DNA from: Thiohalobacter thiocyanaticus | Lineage (GTDB): Bacteria > Pseudomonadota > Gammaproteobacteria > Thiohalobacterales > Thiohalobacteraceae | Length of the DNA stretch: 64,000 bases | Assembly (NCBI RefSeq): GCF_003932505.1 | Contig: NZ_QZMU01000002.1 | Span: 124,001-188,000 of the forward strand | Reading direction: 5' to 3' | Part shown: piece after piece, positions 50,869-61,137 of the stretch | Numbering within the stretch: position 1 is the first letter of the stretch | How the letters are laid out: every line of letters starts with the position of its first letter | Made by a program: the position numbers and the translations under genes | The notes under the pieces: generated by a model | What the model was told of the DNA's origin: nothing | The model's input: the letters and a program-made list of their open reading frames with translations, nothing else | Database searches by the model: none

Positions 50869-51825
50869 ATGTACAGACAAGCTTCGCCGACCCTCACCGG
50901 CCTGTTGCTGCTGGCACTGCTGCTGTCTTACGGCGCGGCACATGCCGGCGACATCCTGCCGCCGCCGGAACGCGTCGGCCCCCACAGCTATGCCTGGGTC
51001 GGCCCCTACGGCCCGCCGACGCGCGACAACCAGGGCTTCCGGATGAACCTGGGCTTCGTGGTCGGGGAACAGGCCGTGGCCGTGATCGACAGTGGCTATG
51101 GCCCGGCGATGGCAGAGGCGATGCTGCAACACATCCGGCGGATCACCGACCGGCCTGTGCGTTACGTCATCAATACCAATTCGCAGCCCCACCGCATCAT
51201 GGGCAACCCGGTGTTCCGCCGCCAGGGGGCGCGCATCCTGGCGGCCGAGGCGGCCGTCGCCCGCATGCGGGACAGCGGGCAGCAGTTCGCCGCGACCGTT
51301 GCCCGGGTGCTGGAGCGCGATCCGGCGGACATCCCGATTCCCCGGGTGCCGGATGAACTCCTATCGGAATCCCGGACGATCGATCTCGGTGATCAGGTAC
51401 AAGTCACGGTCAGGCCGGTCGGTCACGCGCACACGGCGGGCAGCAGCATCGTGGAAGTGAGGCCCGACGGGGTGGTGTTTGCCGGTGACGTGCTGTACCG
51501 CGGCCGGTTGCTGGCGCTGCTGCCGGTCAGCCGGCTGGAGGGCTGGATTACCAGCTATGACATGCTGCGTGACTATCCGCAGGCTACCCTGTTCGTGCCG
51601 GGGCATGGGGAGCCCGGTCCGCTGGCGGCCTTCGAACAGCCCACCTACGCCTATCTCACCACCCTGCGCGATCACATGGCGGCAGCGGCGCAGGAATGGA
51701 TCGGCCTGGATGAGGCCATCGACGGCCTGGATCAATCCGACTGGCGGGAGCTGGCGGACTTCGAAGCGCTGGCCGGGCGCAACGCGCATCAGGCCTATCT
51801 GGAGTTCGAAGGTTCCGACTTCTAA
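50869..51825 (+). CDS. Metallo-beta-lactamase-fold protein with altered metal motif
   Basis: The 318-aa protein has a signal peptide (LLLLALLLSYGAAHAG) and an MBL fold: NLGFVVGEQAVAVIDSGYG, VRYVINTNSQPHRIMGNPVF, VRPVGHAHTAGSSIVEV, GVVFAGDVLYRGR and LFVPGHGEPG. At the usual HxHxDH site the sequence reads NTNSQPHRIMGN, so the first two His and the Asp are missing; the later His, Asp and GHG positions remain. It may bind a single metal or none. Similar proteins occur beside quinoprotein dehydrogenases; one is encoded nearby. Starts 35 nt after chrA. Confidence 0.83.
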   Translation: MYRQASPTLTGLLLLALLLSYGAAHAGDILPPPERVGPHSYAWVGPYGPPTRDNQGFRMNLGFVVGEQAVAVIDSGYGPAMAEAMLQHIRRITDRPVRYVINTNSQPHRIMGNPVFRRQGARILAAEAAVARMRDSGQQFAATVARVLERDPADIPIPRVPDELLSESRTIDLGDQVQVTVRPVGHAHTAGSSIVEVRPDGVVFAGDVLYRGRLLALLPVSRLEGWITSYDMLRDYPQATLFVPGHGEPGPLAAFEQPTYAYLTTLRDHMAAAAQEWIGLDEAIDGLDQSDWRELADFEALAGRNAHQAYLEFEGSDF

Positions 51826-51957
51826 GGAAGCTCTGATCAATCCGTCATGCCGGCGGAGGCCGGCATCCATGTGTCTGATCCCACTGGATCCCGGCCGGAG
51901 CCTATGCCGGCGCAGGCCGGTACCGGGATGACGAAAAGGGAATTAATCAGAGACTCC
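51826..51957. repeat. Composite nested palindrome E7 (outer arms + REP3 core)
   Basis: GGAAGCTCTGATCAA (51826-51840) is matched at 12 of 15 positions by the inverse of TTAATCAGAGACTCC (51943-51957), the same arm type as E6, while the core (51843-51933) is REP3. The left arm starts on the base after the stop codon of the metallo-beta-lactamase-fold gene. Confidence 0.85.
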
Positions 51958-51986
51958 CTGACCTGCCGGATCGCATCGGGCCATGC

Positions 51987-52967
51987 TCACTCCGGCAGGT
52001 CGGCGCGGCCCAGATTGTTGGTGTCGGTGCCGAACCAGAGGGCATTGCGCTGTTTATCGTAGACCATGTGCCGCACACTGCCCGCGCCGCCGGGAATGTC
52101 GGTGCTGCTGAAGAATTCCCCGGTTTCGGGGTCGAAGCCGACCAGGCGGTTGGGATCGGGATGGGTCTCGACGAACCAGATGCGCCCTGCGGCATCGGCG
52201 GCCATGGCGTAGGGACCGGCCTCCCGTGCCGGGCTGTGGCGCCACTCCTCGAACTCACCGGTCTCCGGGTCGTACAGGCCCAGGTAACCCTCGGCGTAGT
52301 CCACGTACCAGATGCCGCGGTCGGTGATGGCGATGCGGCGCGGCCGGGCGTCCTCGCGTGGCAGCTCGATCTCGGTCAGTTCCATGTCCGGGGTGATCCG
52401 CGCCAGCTTGTGGGTTCCGAGCAGTACGACCCAGACGGTATCCCGGTCATCGATGGCGATGCCGTAGGGCCGGGCCCTGGGCGTGGGCACATCCACATGA
52501 CCAACATCACCGCTGGCGCGATCATAGCGGCCGATCTGGTTGGCCCACTGGGCGGTGAACCAGAGCCGGCCCCGGGAATCCTCGTACAGGGTATGCGGGT
52601 CCTTGAGCTCGCCCTCCGGCATGTCGATGCGCTCGATGGCGCCGCTGCCGGGATCGATCCGGCCCAGGTGGGCGTCCCGGTTACCCGTGTACCAGATCTG
52701 CCGGTCACGGGTGATATAGACGGTATGCGGGCCGGCACCCTGTGGGAGATCGTAACGCTTGAAGGCTTCAGTCTCCGGGTCGAACACCGCCGCATAGTCG
52801 CCGGTCTGGCCGACGAACCAGACGCGGCCGTCGGCGGCCACCGCCGGGTCCCGCGGCCGGGTATCGGGCCACTCGACCCGCCATTGCTCGATTTCGACCG
52901 AGGCTTCCTGTGCCCCCGCCGGGCTGAGCGCAAACATCAGCAGCAGACTCAACAGGAATCGGGACAT
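51987..52967 (-). CDS. Periplasmic Vgb-like seven-bladed propeller protein
   Basis: The 326-aa protein has a signal peptide (LLSLLLMFALSPAGAQ) and repeated propeller blades of the virginiamycin-B-lyase type, each with a GRVWF/GRLWF-like strand (DGRVWFVGQTGDYAAVFDPET, GRLWFTAQWANQIGRYD, GRIWFVETHPDPNRLVGFDPET). Whether it has lyase activity is doubtful, since many relatives are secreted propellers of unknown role. It is oriented opposite to the metallo-beta-lactamase-fold gene. Confidence 0.85.
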   Translation of the reverse strand: MSRFLLSLLLMFALSPAGAQEASVEIEQWRVEWPDTRPRDPAVAADGRVWFVGQTGDYAAVFDPETEAFKRYDLPQGAGPHTVYITRDRQIWYTGNRDAHLGRIDPGSGAIERIDMPEGELKDPHTLYEDSRGRLWFTAQWANQIGRYDRASGDVGHVDVPTPRARPYGIAIDDRDTVWVVLLGTHKLARITPDMELTEIELPREDARPRRIAITDRGIWYVDYAEGYLGLYDPETGEFEEWRHSPAREAGPYAMAADAAGRIWFVETHPDPNRLVGFDPETGEFFSSTDIPGGAGSVRHMVYDKQRNALWFGTDTNNLGRADLPE

Positions 52968-53078
52968 CGGTTCTTCTCCCCGCCGTTTCAGGTTCAGGAA
53001 CAGGTTTTACAGCATATTGTGACCGCACAGAGGGTTCCAGGTTCCTGCCGCCGTCGGCGGGTCAGGCCGAGCCTCAGA

Positions 53079-53936
53079 TCAGGGCTGCGCGTGCCCGAGC
53101 AGAAAATCCGTGGCCTGGTTCCAGAAGCCGGCACCCGGAGACAGATCCAGCCCGTTGTGGGTGGCCCGGGCCTGAACCCAGCGCCGCTTCGGGCCCTCAT
53201 AGGCCTGGTACAGTTCTCGCCCGAGCCGGGCCGGGACGATCTCGTCCCGGCCCGCAAGCAGGACGGCGACCGGGCCGTGGTAACCACGCAGCGCCGCCAC
53301 CGTGTCGTAGCGCTCGCGCAGCAGCCAACGCACCGGCAGGTAGGGGAAATGCACGCGGCCGACGTCGGCCAGCCGGGTGAAGGGGGTGATCAGGATCAGG
53401 CCCGCAATACGCTTCGGATACCTGCCCGCCAGGGCAGCGGCAACGCCGCCACCGAGCGACTCGCCGAGCAGAAAGATCCGCTCCTCGCCGTTCGCGACGA
53501 GTTCCCCGACAGCGGCATCGGCCGCCGCGAGGATCTGCTTCTCGCCCGGCTGCCCGTCCCGCGCGCCATAGCCCGGATATTCGAACAGGGAAACCGTCTG
53601 CCACGGGGATCCGGCGAGGGAGAACAGGGCCTCGGCATAGTAGGTACGGTCCAGGGCATGGCCGGCATTGCCGTGGAATACGACGAGATGGCGCCCCCTG
53701 CCCTCTGCGGTGGGCCGGCCTTCGCCGCGCAGGGTCCACCCGATCAGCGCCCCACGCCGGTCGTACCAGGGCTCGGCGCCCTGGCTCTGCGCCTGCCGCA
53801 GCAGGTGGGACAGATCCTCCCGCACCGGATAGTAGATCAGGTTGCGCTGACAGGCAGCCAATACCATGAGCAGTCCCAGACAGATCCCTGCCCCGGGCAT
53901 GAGGACAGCGAGGACGCGGCTGTTACATGCACGCAT
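53079..53936 (-). CDS. Membrane-anchored alpha/beta hydrolase
   Basis: The 285-aa protein starts with a hydrophobic segment ending in MVLAACQRNL, which could be a lipobox. The hydrolase core has HLVVFHGNAGHALDRTYY (oxyanion region), LFEYPGYGARDGQPGE, FLLGESLGGGVAAALAG with the nucleophile Ser (GESLGG), a late Asp in LLAGRDEIVPARLG and a His in ARATHNGLD, so the Ser-Asp-His triad is complete. It resembles the BEM46/YfhR-type esterases. Substrate unknown. Confidence 0.85.
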   Translation of the reverse strand: MRACNSRVLAVLMPGAGICLGLLMVLAACQRNLIYYPVREDLSHLLRQAQSQGAEPWYDRRGALIGWTLRGEGRPTAEGRGRHLVVFHGNAGHALDRTYYAEALFSLAGSPWQTVSLFEYPGYGARDGQPGEKQILAAADAAVGELVANGEERIFLLGESLGGGVAAALAGRYPKRIAGLILITPFTRLADVGRVHFPYLPVRWLLRERYDTVAALRGYHGPVAVLLAGRDEIVPARLGRELYQAYEGPKRRWVQARATHNGLDLSPGAGFWNQATDFLLGHAQP

Positions 53937-53987
53937 GCCGGTCGATCCGTCCCAACCACCGGCCGGGCACATTCAATCCCGGGGACC

Positions 53988-54500
53988 TCACTCGATCTTG
54001 ATATAGGCGAAGCCCTCCTGCTGCAGTTCGGCGATCCGCACCACGCCCGACTGGACCATTTCCACGCCGGCATAGAGATCGTCCTCCGCAAGGCCGATCT
54101 CGGAGCGGGTGATATTGCACAGTTCCAGCTTCACGCCATGCACGTCGGCCAGACTGCGCAGTCGGCCCTTCAGGTTGTCGCGGCGCTCACGCAGCGCGGC
54201 ATCCGCCGCGAAGGGCGTGTCGGCCAGTGCGTCGTCGGTCAGGAAACGGATACCGTGGGCGACGAAGACGATCCGGACATCGTAGTCGCGCAGGTCGCTC
54301 TTGTAGGTGGTGATCATGTTGTTGATGCTGGTCAGCATGGCGCTGAAGCGGCGGGGGTCGGAATAATCGGCGTGATAGACCACCTTCGCCTCGGCCTGCG
54401 CCGGGGCCACCGGCGCCAGCCAGCCGGCGGCGACGAGCAGGGCCGCAGCCATCCACAGGGCTGCGGAAACCCGGCCGGTAAACCTTCCTGCTACGGACAT
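53988..54500 (-). CDS. DsrE/DsrF-like exported protein
   Basis: The 170-aa protein has a signal-like hydrophobic segment (ALWMAAALLVAAGWLAPVAPAQA) then a DsrE-fold domain: VVYHADYSDPRRFSAMLTSINNMI, YDVRIVFVAHGIRFLTDD, LADVHGVKLELCNITRSEIGL with one conserved Cys, and VRIAELQQEGFAYIKIE. Periplasmic members of this group are common next to sulfur and redox genes; the function is unknown. AGGAGG precedes the ATG at 54500 by six bases. It is followed by the hydrolase gene. Confidence 0.85.
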   Translation of the reverse strand: MSVAGRFTGRVSAALWMAAALLVAAGWLAPVAPAQAEAKVVYHADYSDPRRFSAMLTSINNMITTYKSDLRDYDVRIVFVAHGIRFLTDDALADTPFAADAALRERRDNLKGRLRSLADVHGVKLELCNITRSEIGLAEDDLYAGVEMVQSGVVRIAELQQEGFAYIKIE

Positions 54501-54618
54501 GGCACACCTCCTGAATCGGAACACTTCAGATTCAGTGTAGCAGTGCCATCCGGGCCTGCATTGCGGCCCACGTTGTCCACGGGATCAGGAACAGAAAGGA
54601 GAGGGGGGAAGGGAAGAC

Positions 54619-56751
54619 TCAGAAAGCCGGTTCGAGCATGCGCAGGCGCAGGTCCTCGCGCGAGTCGGTGAGCAGGCGCTGGATGGCCCCGCCGGGCATG
54701 GGGCGGCTGAACAGAAAGCCCTGCGCCTCGTGACAGCCGTGTTCACGCAGGAAGGCCAGCTGCTCGTAGGTTTCCACGCCCTCGGCCATGACCCGCATGT
54801 CCAGGGTCTGGCCCAGGGTGATGACGGTGCGGGCGATGGCCGCGCCGTCGGGCTTGTGGATGTCGCGCACGAAGGACTGGTCCAGCTTGATCTTGTTGAT
54901 CGGGAAGCGGGTGAGGTAGCTCAGCGAGGAATAGCCGGTGCCGAAATCGTCCACCGACACCTCCACCCCCAGCTCGCGCAGCCGGCGCAGGGTGGAGATG
55001 GTGGTGTCGGCATCACGCATGATCAGGCTTTCGGTCAGCTCGATCTCCAGCAGCTGCGGATCCACGCCGCTGGAGTGCAGCGCGTGCATGATCGAATCCA
55101 GCAGGTGGCGATGACGGAACTGCACCGGCGAGATGTTCACCGCCACCCGCACCGGTGGCAGCCCGGCCGCCTGCCACTCGGTGACCTGGCGGCAGGCCTC
55201 GAACAGTACCCACTGGCCGATCTCCATGATCAGACCGGTGCTCTCAGCCACCGGGATGAACTCGGCCGGTGAGATGGCGCCGCGCTCGCGCTGGTTCCAG
55301 CGCAGCAGCGCCTCGACCCCGATCACCTGGCCGGAATCGATCGACAGCTGGGGCTGGAAATGCAGGGTGAATTCGTTGCGCTGCAGCGCCAGGCGCAGGT
55401 CGCGCTCGATGGTCGCCCGGCGCTGGACGATGCGGTTGAGTTCGGCGACATAGAACTGGAACCGGTTGCGGCCCTCGCGCTTGGCCTTGTACATGGCCAG
55501 GTCGGCATTCTTCAGTAACTCGTCGGCGTTGTGGTGATCGTCGAAGGGATACAGGGTCAAGCCGATGCTGATGGCCGAATGAATCTCGTGGTTGTCGATG
55601 ATGATCGGCTGGCTGACGGTATCCACGATCCGCTCGGCCAGTTCGGCGGCATCCTCCACCGAATGCATGCTGGTCTGGATCACGCCGAACTCGTCGCCGC
55701 CGAAGCGGGCCACGGTGTCGGTCTCGCGGGTGCAGGCCACGATGCGGGCGGAAACCTCCTTGAGCAGGCGATCCCCCACGGCGTGACCGAGGGTGTCGTT
55801 GACGTCCTTGAAGTTGTCCATGTCCAGGAACATCACTGCGATCAGGGTCTCGGAACGGCGCGCCTGGGCCATGGACTGCAGCAGCCGGTCGCGGAACAGG
55901 GCCCGGTTGGGCAGGCCGGTGAGCATGTCGTAATGGGCCAGGTACTGGGCCTGGTAGGCGGCATCGGAGCGGCGGTTGCTGTCGCGGGCGACGATCAGCA
56001 CCGAGCGGATCTGACCGTGGGCATCGAACAGCGGGGAGCAGCGCGTCTCCACCCGCAGGCGTTCACCCCGGGTATCGCGGATGTCGAACTCGTAATTGAC
56101 CGGCTCGCCGCTGATGGCCCGGCGCGCCAGCAATACGAAACGCTTCTGGTGATGCGGGGCGACATAATGCATGAGACTGTTGCCGATCACCTCGTTGGCA
56201 TCGCGGCAGCTCAGCAGGCCCAGACCGGCCGGATTGATCTCGATGATGCGGCCCTCGGCATCCACCACCAGCACGCCTTCCATGTCGGTCTCGACCAGAC
56301 GGCGCAGCAACTGTTCGCGTTCATGCAGCCGGGTCTGGATCTCGCGCCGTTCGGTCACGTCCAGCCAGGCACCCTTGACCTGGCAGTCCCCGTCGACCTG
56401 CGGATCACACAACCGGCGGTGATCCCGGATCCAGCGGTAGCCGGTGTTGCGGAAACGGAAGCGGTATTCGGTGTAGATCTCCCTGCGCTTGCCCAGGCGG
56501 GCGAAGCTGACCTGTACCCGTTCCAGGTCATCGGGATGGATATGTTCGGTCCACCAGGCGGGATCGCAGGCCTCCTCCGGCCGGAACCCCATCAGGGCCC
56601 AGAGATTGGTGCTGACCCAGTCCACACACAGGGCACGCGAGCGGGGATCGTGGCTGCCGCTGTAGAGGACAGCGGGAGAGGCCTGTAGTAAGGTATCGAG
56701 CTGGGAAAAATCCGCTGCGACCGTGTCAGGCATCTGGCTGGAATCTGGCAT
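54619..56751 (-). CDS. PAS-PAS-GGDEF-EAL cyclic-di-GMP protein
   Basis: The 710-aa cytosolic protein has two PAS regions (about residues 20-135, with a PAC-like [11 protein letters not shown], and 150-270), a GGDEF domain (about 285-445) and an EAL domain (about 460-700). The cyclase motif RFGGDEF is intact and preceded by the inhibitory site RETD five residues before. The phosphodiesterase keeps [35 protein letters not shown] and AEGVE. Both activities may therefore be present; the direction is set by the sensor domains. No transmembrane segment is seen. Confidence 0.93.
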   Translation of the reverse strand: MPDSSQMPDTVAADFSQLDTLLQASPAVLYSGSHDPRSRALCVDWVSTNLWALMGFRPEEACDPAWWTEHIHPDDLERVQVSFARLGKRREIYTEYRFRFRNTGYRWIRDHRRLCDPQVDGDCQVKGAWLDVTERREIQTRLHEREQLLRRLVETDMEGVLVVDAEGRIIEINPAGLGLLSCRDANEVIGNSLMHYVAPHHQKRFVLLARRAISGEPVNYEFDIRDTRGERLRVETRCSPLFDAHGQIRSVLIVARDSNRRSDAAYQAQYLAHYDMLTGLPNRALFRDRLLQSMAQARRSETLIAVMFLDMDNFKDVNDTLGHAVGDRLLKEVSARIVACTRETDTVARFGGDEFGVIQTSMHSVEDAAELAERIVDTVSQPIIIDNHEIHSAISIGLTLYPFDDHHNADELLKNADLAMYKAKREGRNRFQFYVAELNRIVQRRATIERDLRLALQRNEFTLHFQPQLSIDSGQVIGVEALLRWNQRERGAISPAEFIPVAESTGLIMEIGQWVLFEACRQVTEWQAAGLPPVRVAVNISPVQFRHRHLLDSIMHALHSSGVDPQLLEIELTESLIMRDADTTISTLRRLRELGVEVSVDDFGTGYSSLSYLTRFPINKIKLDQSFVRDIHKPDGAAIARTVITLGQTLDMRVMAEGVETYEQLAFLREHGCHEAQGFLFSRPMPGGAIQRLLTDSREDLRLRMLEPAF

Positions 56752-57031
56752 TATTTCGGACCCGAAGCTGTGAGCTGGCCGGACACTGGTCCCTGTCCGT
56801 TATTCTTGGAACGGGGTCGGTCAGGACCGCCCCGCCGCGTTTTATGCTGCCGGTGCCGGGCCGCCTGCAGTCTGCTTCCGCTGACCGGCCCTCTTCCGTC
56901 AATTTGTCGACTTATTCTCGAAAACCTTTACAGGGAATTTACCCTGGTCATCCCTGGTCATCCCGGAGACTTTTCCCTCCGGCGGATTTGAGAGACAATG
57001 GACATATTTCTCATAAACTTAGCCGGCATTC

Positions 57032-58509
<1,478 letters not shown>

Positions 58510-58527
58510 GGCGGGATGGAGGCGACA

Positions 58528-59436
58528 ATGGGAAACCCTGGGAGCCTGTCGGATTTGAGCGGCAACCGGCTGCGATCACTGCCCGCGTTACTTGCGCTGT
58601 TCGTGCTGATGTCCGGCGGCTGTTCCATGAATCAGCTGGTGGTCCGCTCCTCCATGGGCCTGATGGAGGAAAGCATCCGGGCCATGCACCGCGAGACCGA
58701 TCTGGAACTGGCCCGCGCGGCCATGCCGGCCAACCTGAAGATGCTGGAAGGCATGATCGAGGCCGATCCCGGCAATGCCCGGCTGCGGGTCCATGCCGCC
58801 GAGGGCTATTACGGCTACAGCTTCGCCTTTGTCGAGCCGGATGATCCGGAACGCGCCGCCGGCCTCTACGCGCGTTGCCGCGACTACGGCGCCGCGGCGC
58901 TGGCACGGACGGGGTTCGATCACGACCTGACCGGCACACCGCTGCGCGAACTCGAGCAGGCCCTGCAGCAGACCGACTCAGGCCAGGTCCCGGCCCTGTT
59001 CTGGACCGCTTCCTGCTGGGCCAAGCATATCGACCTCAACCGCGACGACCCGCGCAGCATCGCCCGCCTGGGCCGTGCCGCAGCCCTGATGCAGCGGGTG
59101 CTGGAACTGGACCCGGACTACTATCACGGTGGCCCGCACCTGTTCTTCGGCGTCTACTACGGCAGCCGGCCGCCCATGCTGGGCGGCGACCCGGAACGTT
59201 CCCGGGAACATTTCGAAGCGGCCCGCGCCAGCAGCGACGACCGCCTGCTGCTGGCCAATGTGCTGCAGGCCGAGTTCCTCGACCGTCAGCTCATGGACCG
59301 CGATGCTTTCCATGAACGCCTGACCGGGGTGCTGGACACAGCGGTCGCGGACGGCCCCTCGCAGCTGGCCTTCATCAATCAGGTTGCCCGCGAACGCGCC
59401 CGCTGGCTACTGACGCACGAAGACGAATGGTTCTGA
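58528..59436 (+). CDS. tatT: TRAP-associated lipoprotein TatT
   Basis: The 302-aa protein has a lipoprotein signal (LPALLALFVLMSGGCSMNQ, lipobox SGGC) and matches the TatT component of TRAP systems, a helical TPR-like protein: LVVRSSMGLMEESIRAMHRETDLELARAAMPANLKMLEGMI and GPHLFFGVYYGSRPPMLGGDPERSREHFE. TatT binds the periplasmic receptor and is known from a few TRAP systems in which ligands are hydrophobic. A GGAGG precedes the ATG at 58528; an ATG at 58516 is an alternative. Confidence 0.88.
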   Translation: MGNPGSLSDLSGNRLRSLPALLALFVLMSGGCSMNQLVVRSSMGLMEESIRAMHRETDLELARAAMPANLKMLEGMIEADPGNARLRVHAAEGYYGYSFAFVEPDDPERAAGLYARCRDYGAAALARTGFDHDLTGTPLRELEQALQQTDSGQVPALFWTASCWAKHIDLNRDDPRSIARLGRAAALMQRVLELDPDYYHGGPHLFFGVYYGSRPPMLGGDPERSREHFEAARASSDDRLLLANVLQAEFLDRQLMDRDAFHERLTGVLDTAVADGPSQLAFINQVARERARWLLTHEDEWF

Positions 59437-59502
59437 TGCCCTGGAAACGAAACCCGCCAACAAAGGTACCGCCGATGTATTCACAGAAGGCTTCCTTGTA
59501 CC

Positions 59503-59607
59503 CGTCACCCCGGCGCAGCGCCTGTGCCGGACTCGATCCGGTACCGGGATCCAGTGGGTTGTTCAGCGATGGCGGGATCCTGGATCCCGGCCTGCGCCGG
59601 GATGACG
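59503..59607. repeat. REP3 palindromic repeat, copy iii
   Basis: CGTCACCCCGGCGCAGCGCC at the left and CCTGCGCCGGGATGACG at the right. It lies inside the TRAP operon, 9 bp before the receptor start, and is in frame with an upstream ATG so that an open frame runs through it. Confidence 0.82.
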
Positions 59608-59615
59608 GCCTGCTG

Positions 59616-60659
59616 ATGAGGCTCATGACGGGAATGGTTCTGCTGTTCCTGGCAATGACTGTCGGCAGTGCCGTTCAGGCCGCCGACCACACCCTGAAAT
59701 TCGCCACCCTGGCCCCGCCCGGATCGACCTGGATGAACCTGCTGGAGGACTGGGGCCGGGAGGTGGAACAGCGCAGCGGGGGGCGGCTGGAGCTGAAGTT
59801 CTATCCCGGCGGTGTGCAGGGCGACGAGCCGGACGTGCTGCGCAAGATCCGCTACCGCCAGCTCGACGGGGCGGCGCTGACCGGCTACGGCATCGGCAGC
59901 ATCCATTCCCCGGCGCGGGTGCTGGAGTTTCCCTTCCTGTTCGACAGCCACGAGGAAATCGATCATGTCCGCGCCGAGCTGATGCCGGAGATCGAGGAAG
60001 GCTTCCGCGCCGGCGGCTATGAGCTGCTGGGCTGGATGGAGGTCGGCTTCGTCTATTTCTTCTCCCAGCACCGGATCGACAGCTTCGAGGATCTGCAGGA
60101 GCGCCGCATCTGGCTGTGGCAGGGCGACCCGCTGGGCCAGGCCATGTTCCGCGCCGGCGACCTGGCCCCGGTGCCGCTGTCCATCACCGATGTGTACACC
60201 AGCCTGTCCACCGGCCTGATCGACACCGTCTACTGCACGCCGCTCGCAGCCATTGCCCTGCAGTGGCACACCCGGCTCGATTACATGAGCCAGCTGCCCA
60301 TGGCCAACGGCATCGGTGCCCTGGTGGTCGCCAGCCGCTTCTTCGACCAGCTCCCCCCCGACCTGCGGCAGCTGCTGCGTGAAACCGGTGCACAGGCGAG
60401 CCGCGAACTGATCCGCGCCACCCGCGAGGACAACGCCACCAGCCTGGACGTGCTGCGCGAGGAAGGCATGGAGTTCGTCATGCCGCCGGAGTCGCTGGAC
60501 CGGGACGCGCTGCTGGCGCTGCGCGACCAGGCCGCGGCCCGGTTGACCGAGGACAGCTATATCCCGCGCTCACTGTACGAACGAACCCGCGAACTGCTGA
60601 CCGAATATCGCGTCCAGGACGACGACCCGGCGGTCACCGACAACGGCAAGCATGACTGA
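59616..60659 (+). CDS. TRAP transporter substrate-binding protein, TatP/DctP type
   Basis: The 347-aa periplasmic receptor has a signal peptide (MVLLFLAMTVGSAVQAAD) and DctP-type blocks: LKFATLAPPGSTWMNLLEDWGREV, LKFYPGGVQGDEPDVLRKIRYRQLDGAALT, LEFPFLFDSHEEIDHVRAEL and ITDVYTSLSTGLIDTVYCTPLA. At the position of the usual carboxylate-binding Arg (consensus xLKIRVP) this protein reads RRIWLWQGDP, so the Arg is absent. Ligands may not be simple acids. The frame is open further upstream, but those residues come from the repeat. Confidence 0.87.
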   Translation: MRLMTGMVLLFLAMTVGSAVQAADHTLKFATLAPPGSTWMNLLEDWGREVEQRSGGRLELKFYPGGVQGDEPDVLRKIRYRQLDGAALTGYGIGSIHSPARVLEFPFLFDSHEEIDHVRAELMPEIEEGFRAGGYELLGWMEVGFVYFFSQHRIDSFEDLQERRIWLWQGDPLGQAMFRAGDLAPVPLSITDVYTSLSTGLIDTVYCTPLAAIALQWHTRLDYMSQLPMANGIGALVVASRFFDQLPPDLRQLLRETGAQASRELIRATREDNATSLDVLREEGMEFVMPPESLDRDALLALRDQAAARLTEDSYIPRSLYERTRELLTEYRVQDDDPAVTDNGKHD

Positions 60660-61137
60660 CAGCCTGCAGCGGCTGCGCCGCCTGCTCGTCCGGCTCGAGA
60701 CAGGCATGGCCAGCCTCAGTCTGCTGCTGCTGATTCTGCTGAGCCTGGGTCAGATCGTCGCCCGTAACTTCTTCGACACCGGTCTGCCGCTGGCCGACAG
60801 CCTGACCCGCTACCTGGTCCTGTACGTCACCTTCTTCGGCGCGGCGCTGGCCGCCGACGGCGACCGCCACATCAAGATCGATGTCGTCTGCGCCTGGCTG
60901 TCCAGCCCCTGGCGTGCGCACCTGTTCCGCCCCCTGCAGGCGCTCGGGGCGCTGATCTGCCTGCTGCTGTTCCAGGCCGCGCTGCGCTTCTGGCGTGACG
61001 AATGGCACTACGCCGCCGATCATGAGCGCTGGCAGGCGCTGCTCAACCTGGTCATCCCGGTCGGCTTCGGCCTGCTGTGCCTGCATTTTCTGATCGGCCT
61101 GCTGCTGGGACCACAGCGGACGGAGGCCCAGCCGTGA
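60652..61137 (+). CDS. TRAP transporter small permease (DctQ type)
   Basis: The 161-aa protein has four predicted membrane helices: SLSLLLLILLSLGQIVAR, YLVLYVTFFGAALAA, LQALGALICLLLFQAAL and LVIPVGFGLLCLHFLIGLLLG. The pattern DSLTRYLVLYVTFFGAALAADGDRHIKIDV is typical of DctQ. It overlaps the receptor gene by 8 bp. Confidence 0.88.
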   Translation: MTDSLQRLRRLLVRLETGMASLSLLLLILLSLGQIVARNFFDTGLPLADSLTRYLVLYVTFFGAALAADGDRHIKIDVVCAWLSSPWRAHLFRPLQALGALICLLLFQAALRFWRDEWHYAADHERWQALLNLVIPVGFGLLCLHFLIGLLLGPQRTEAQP

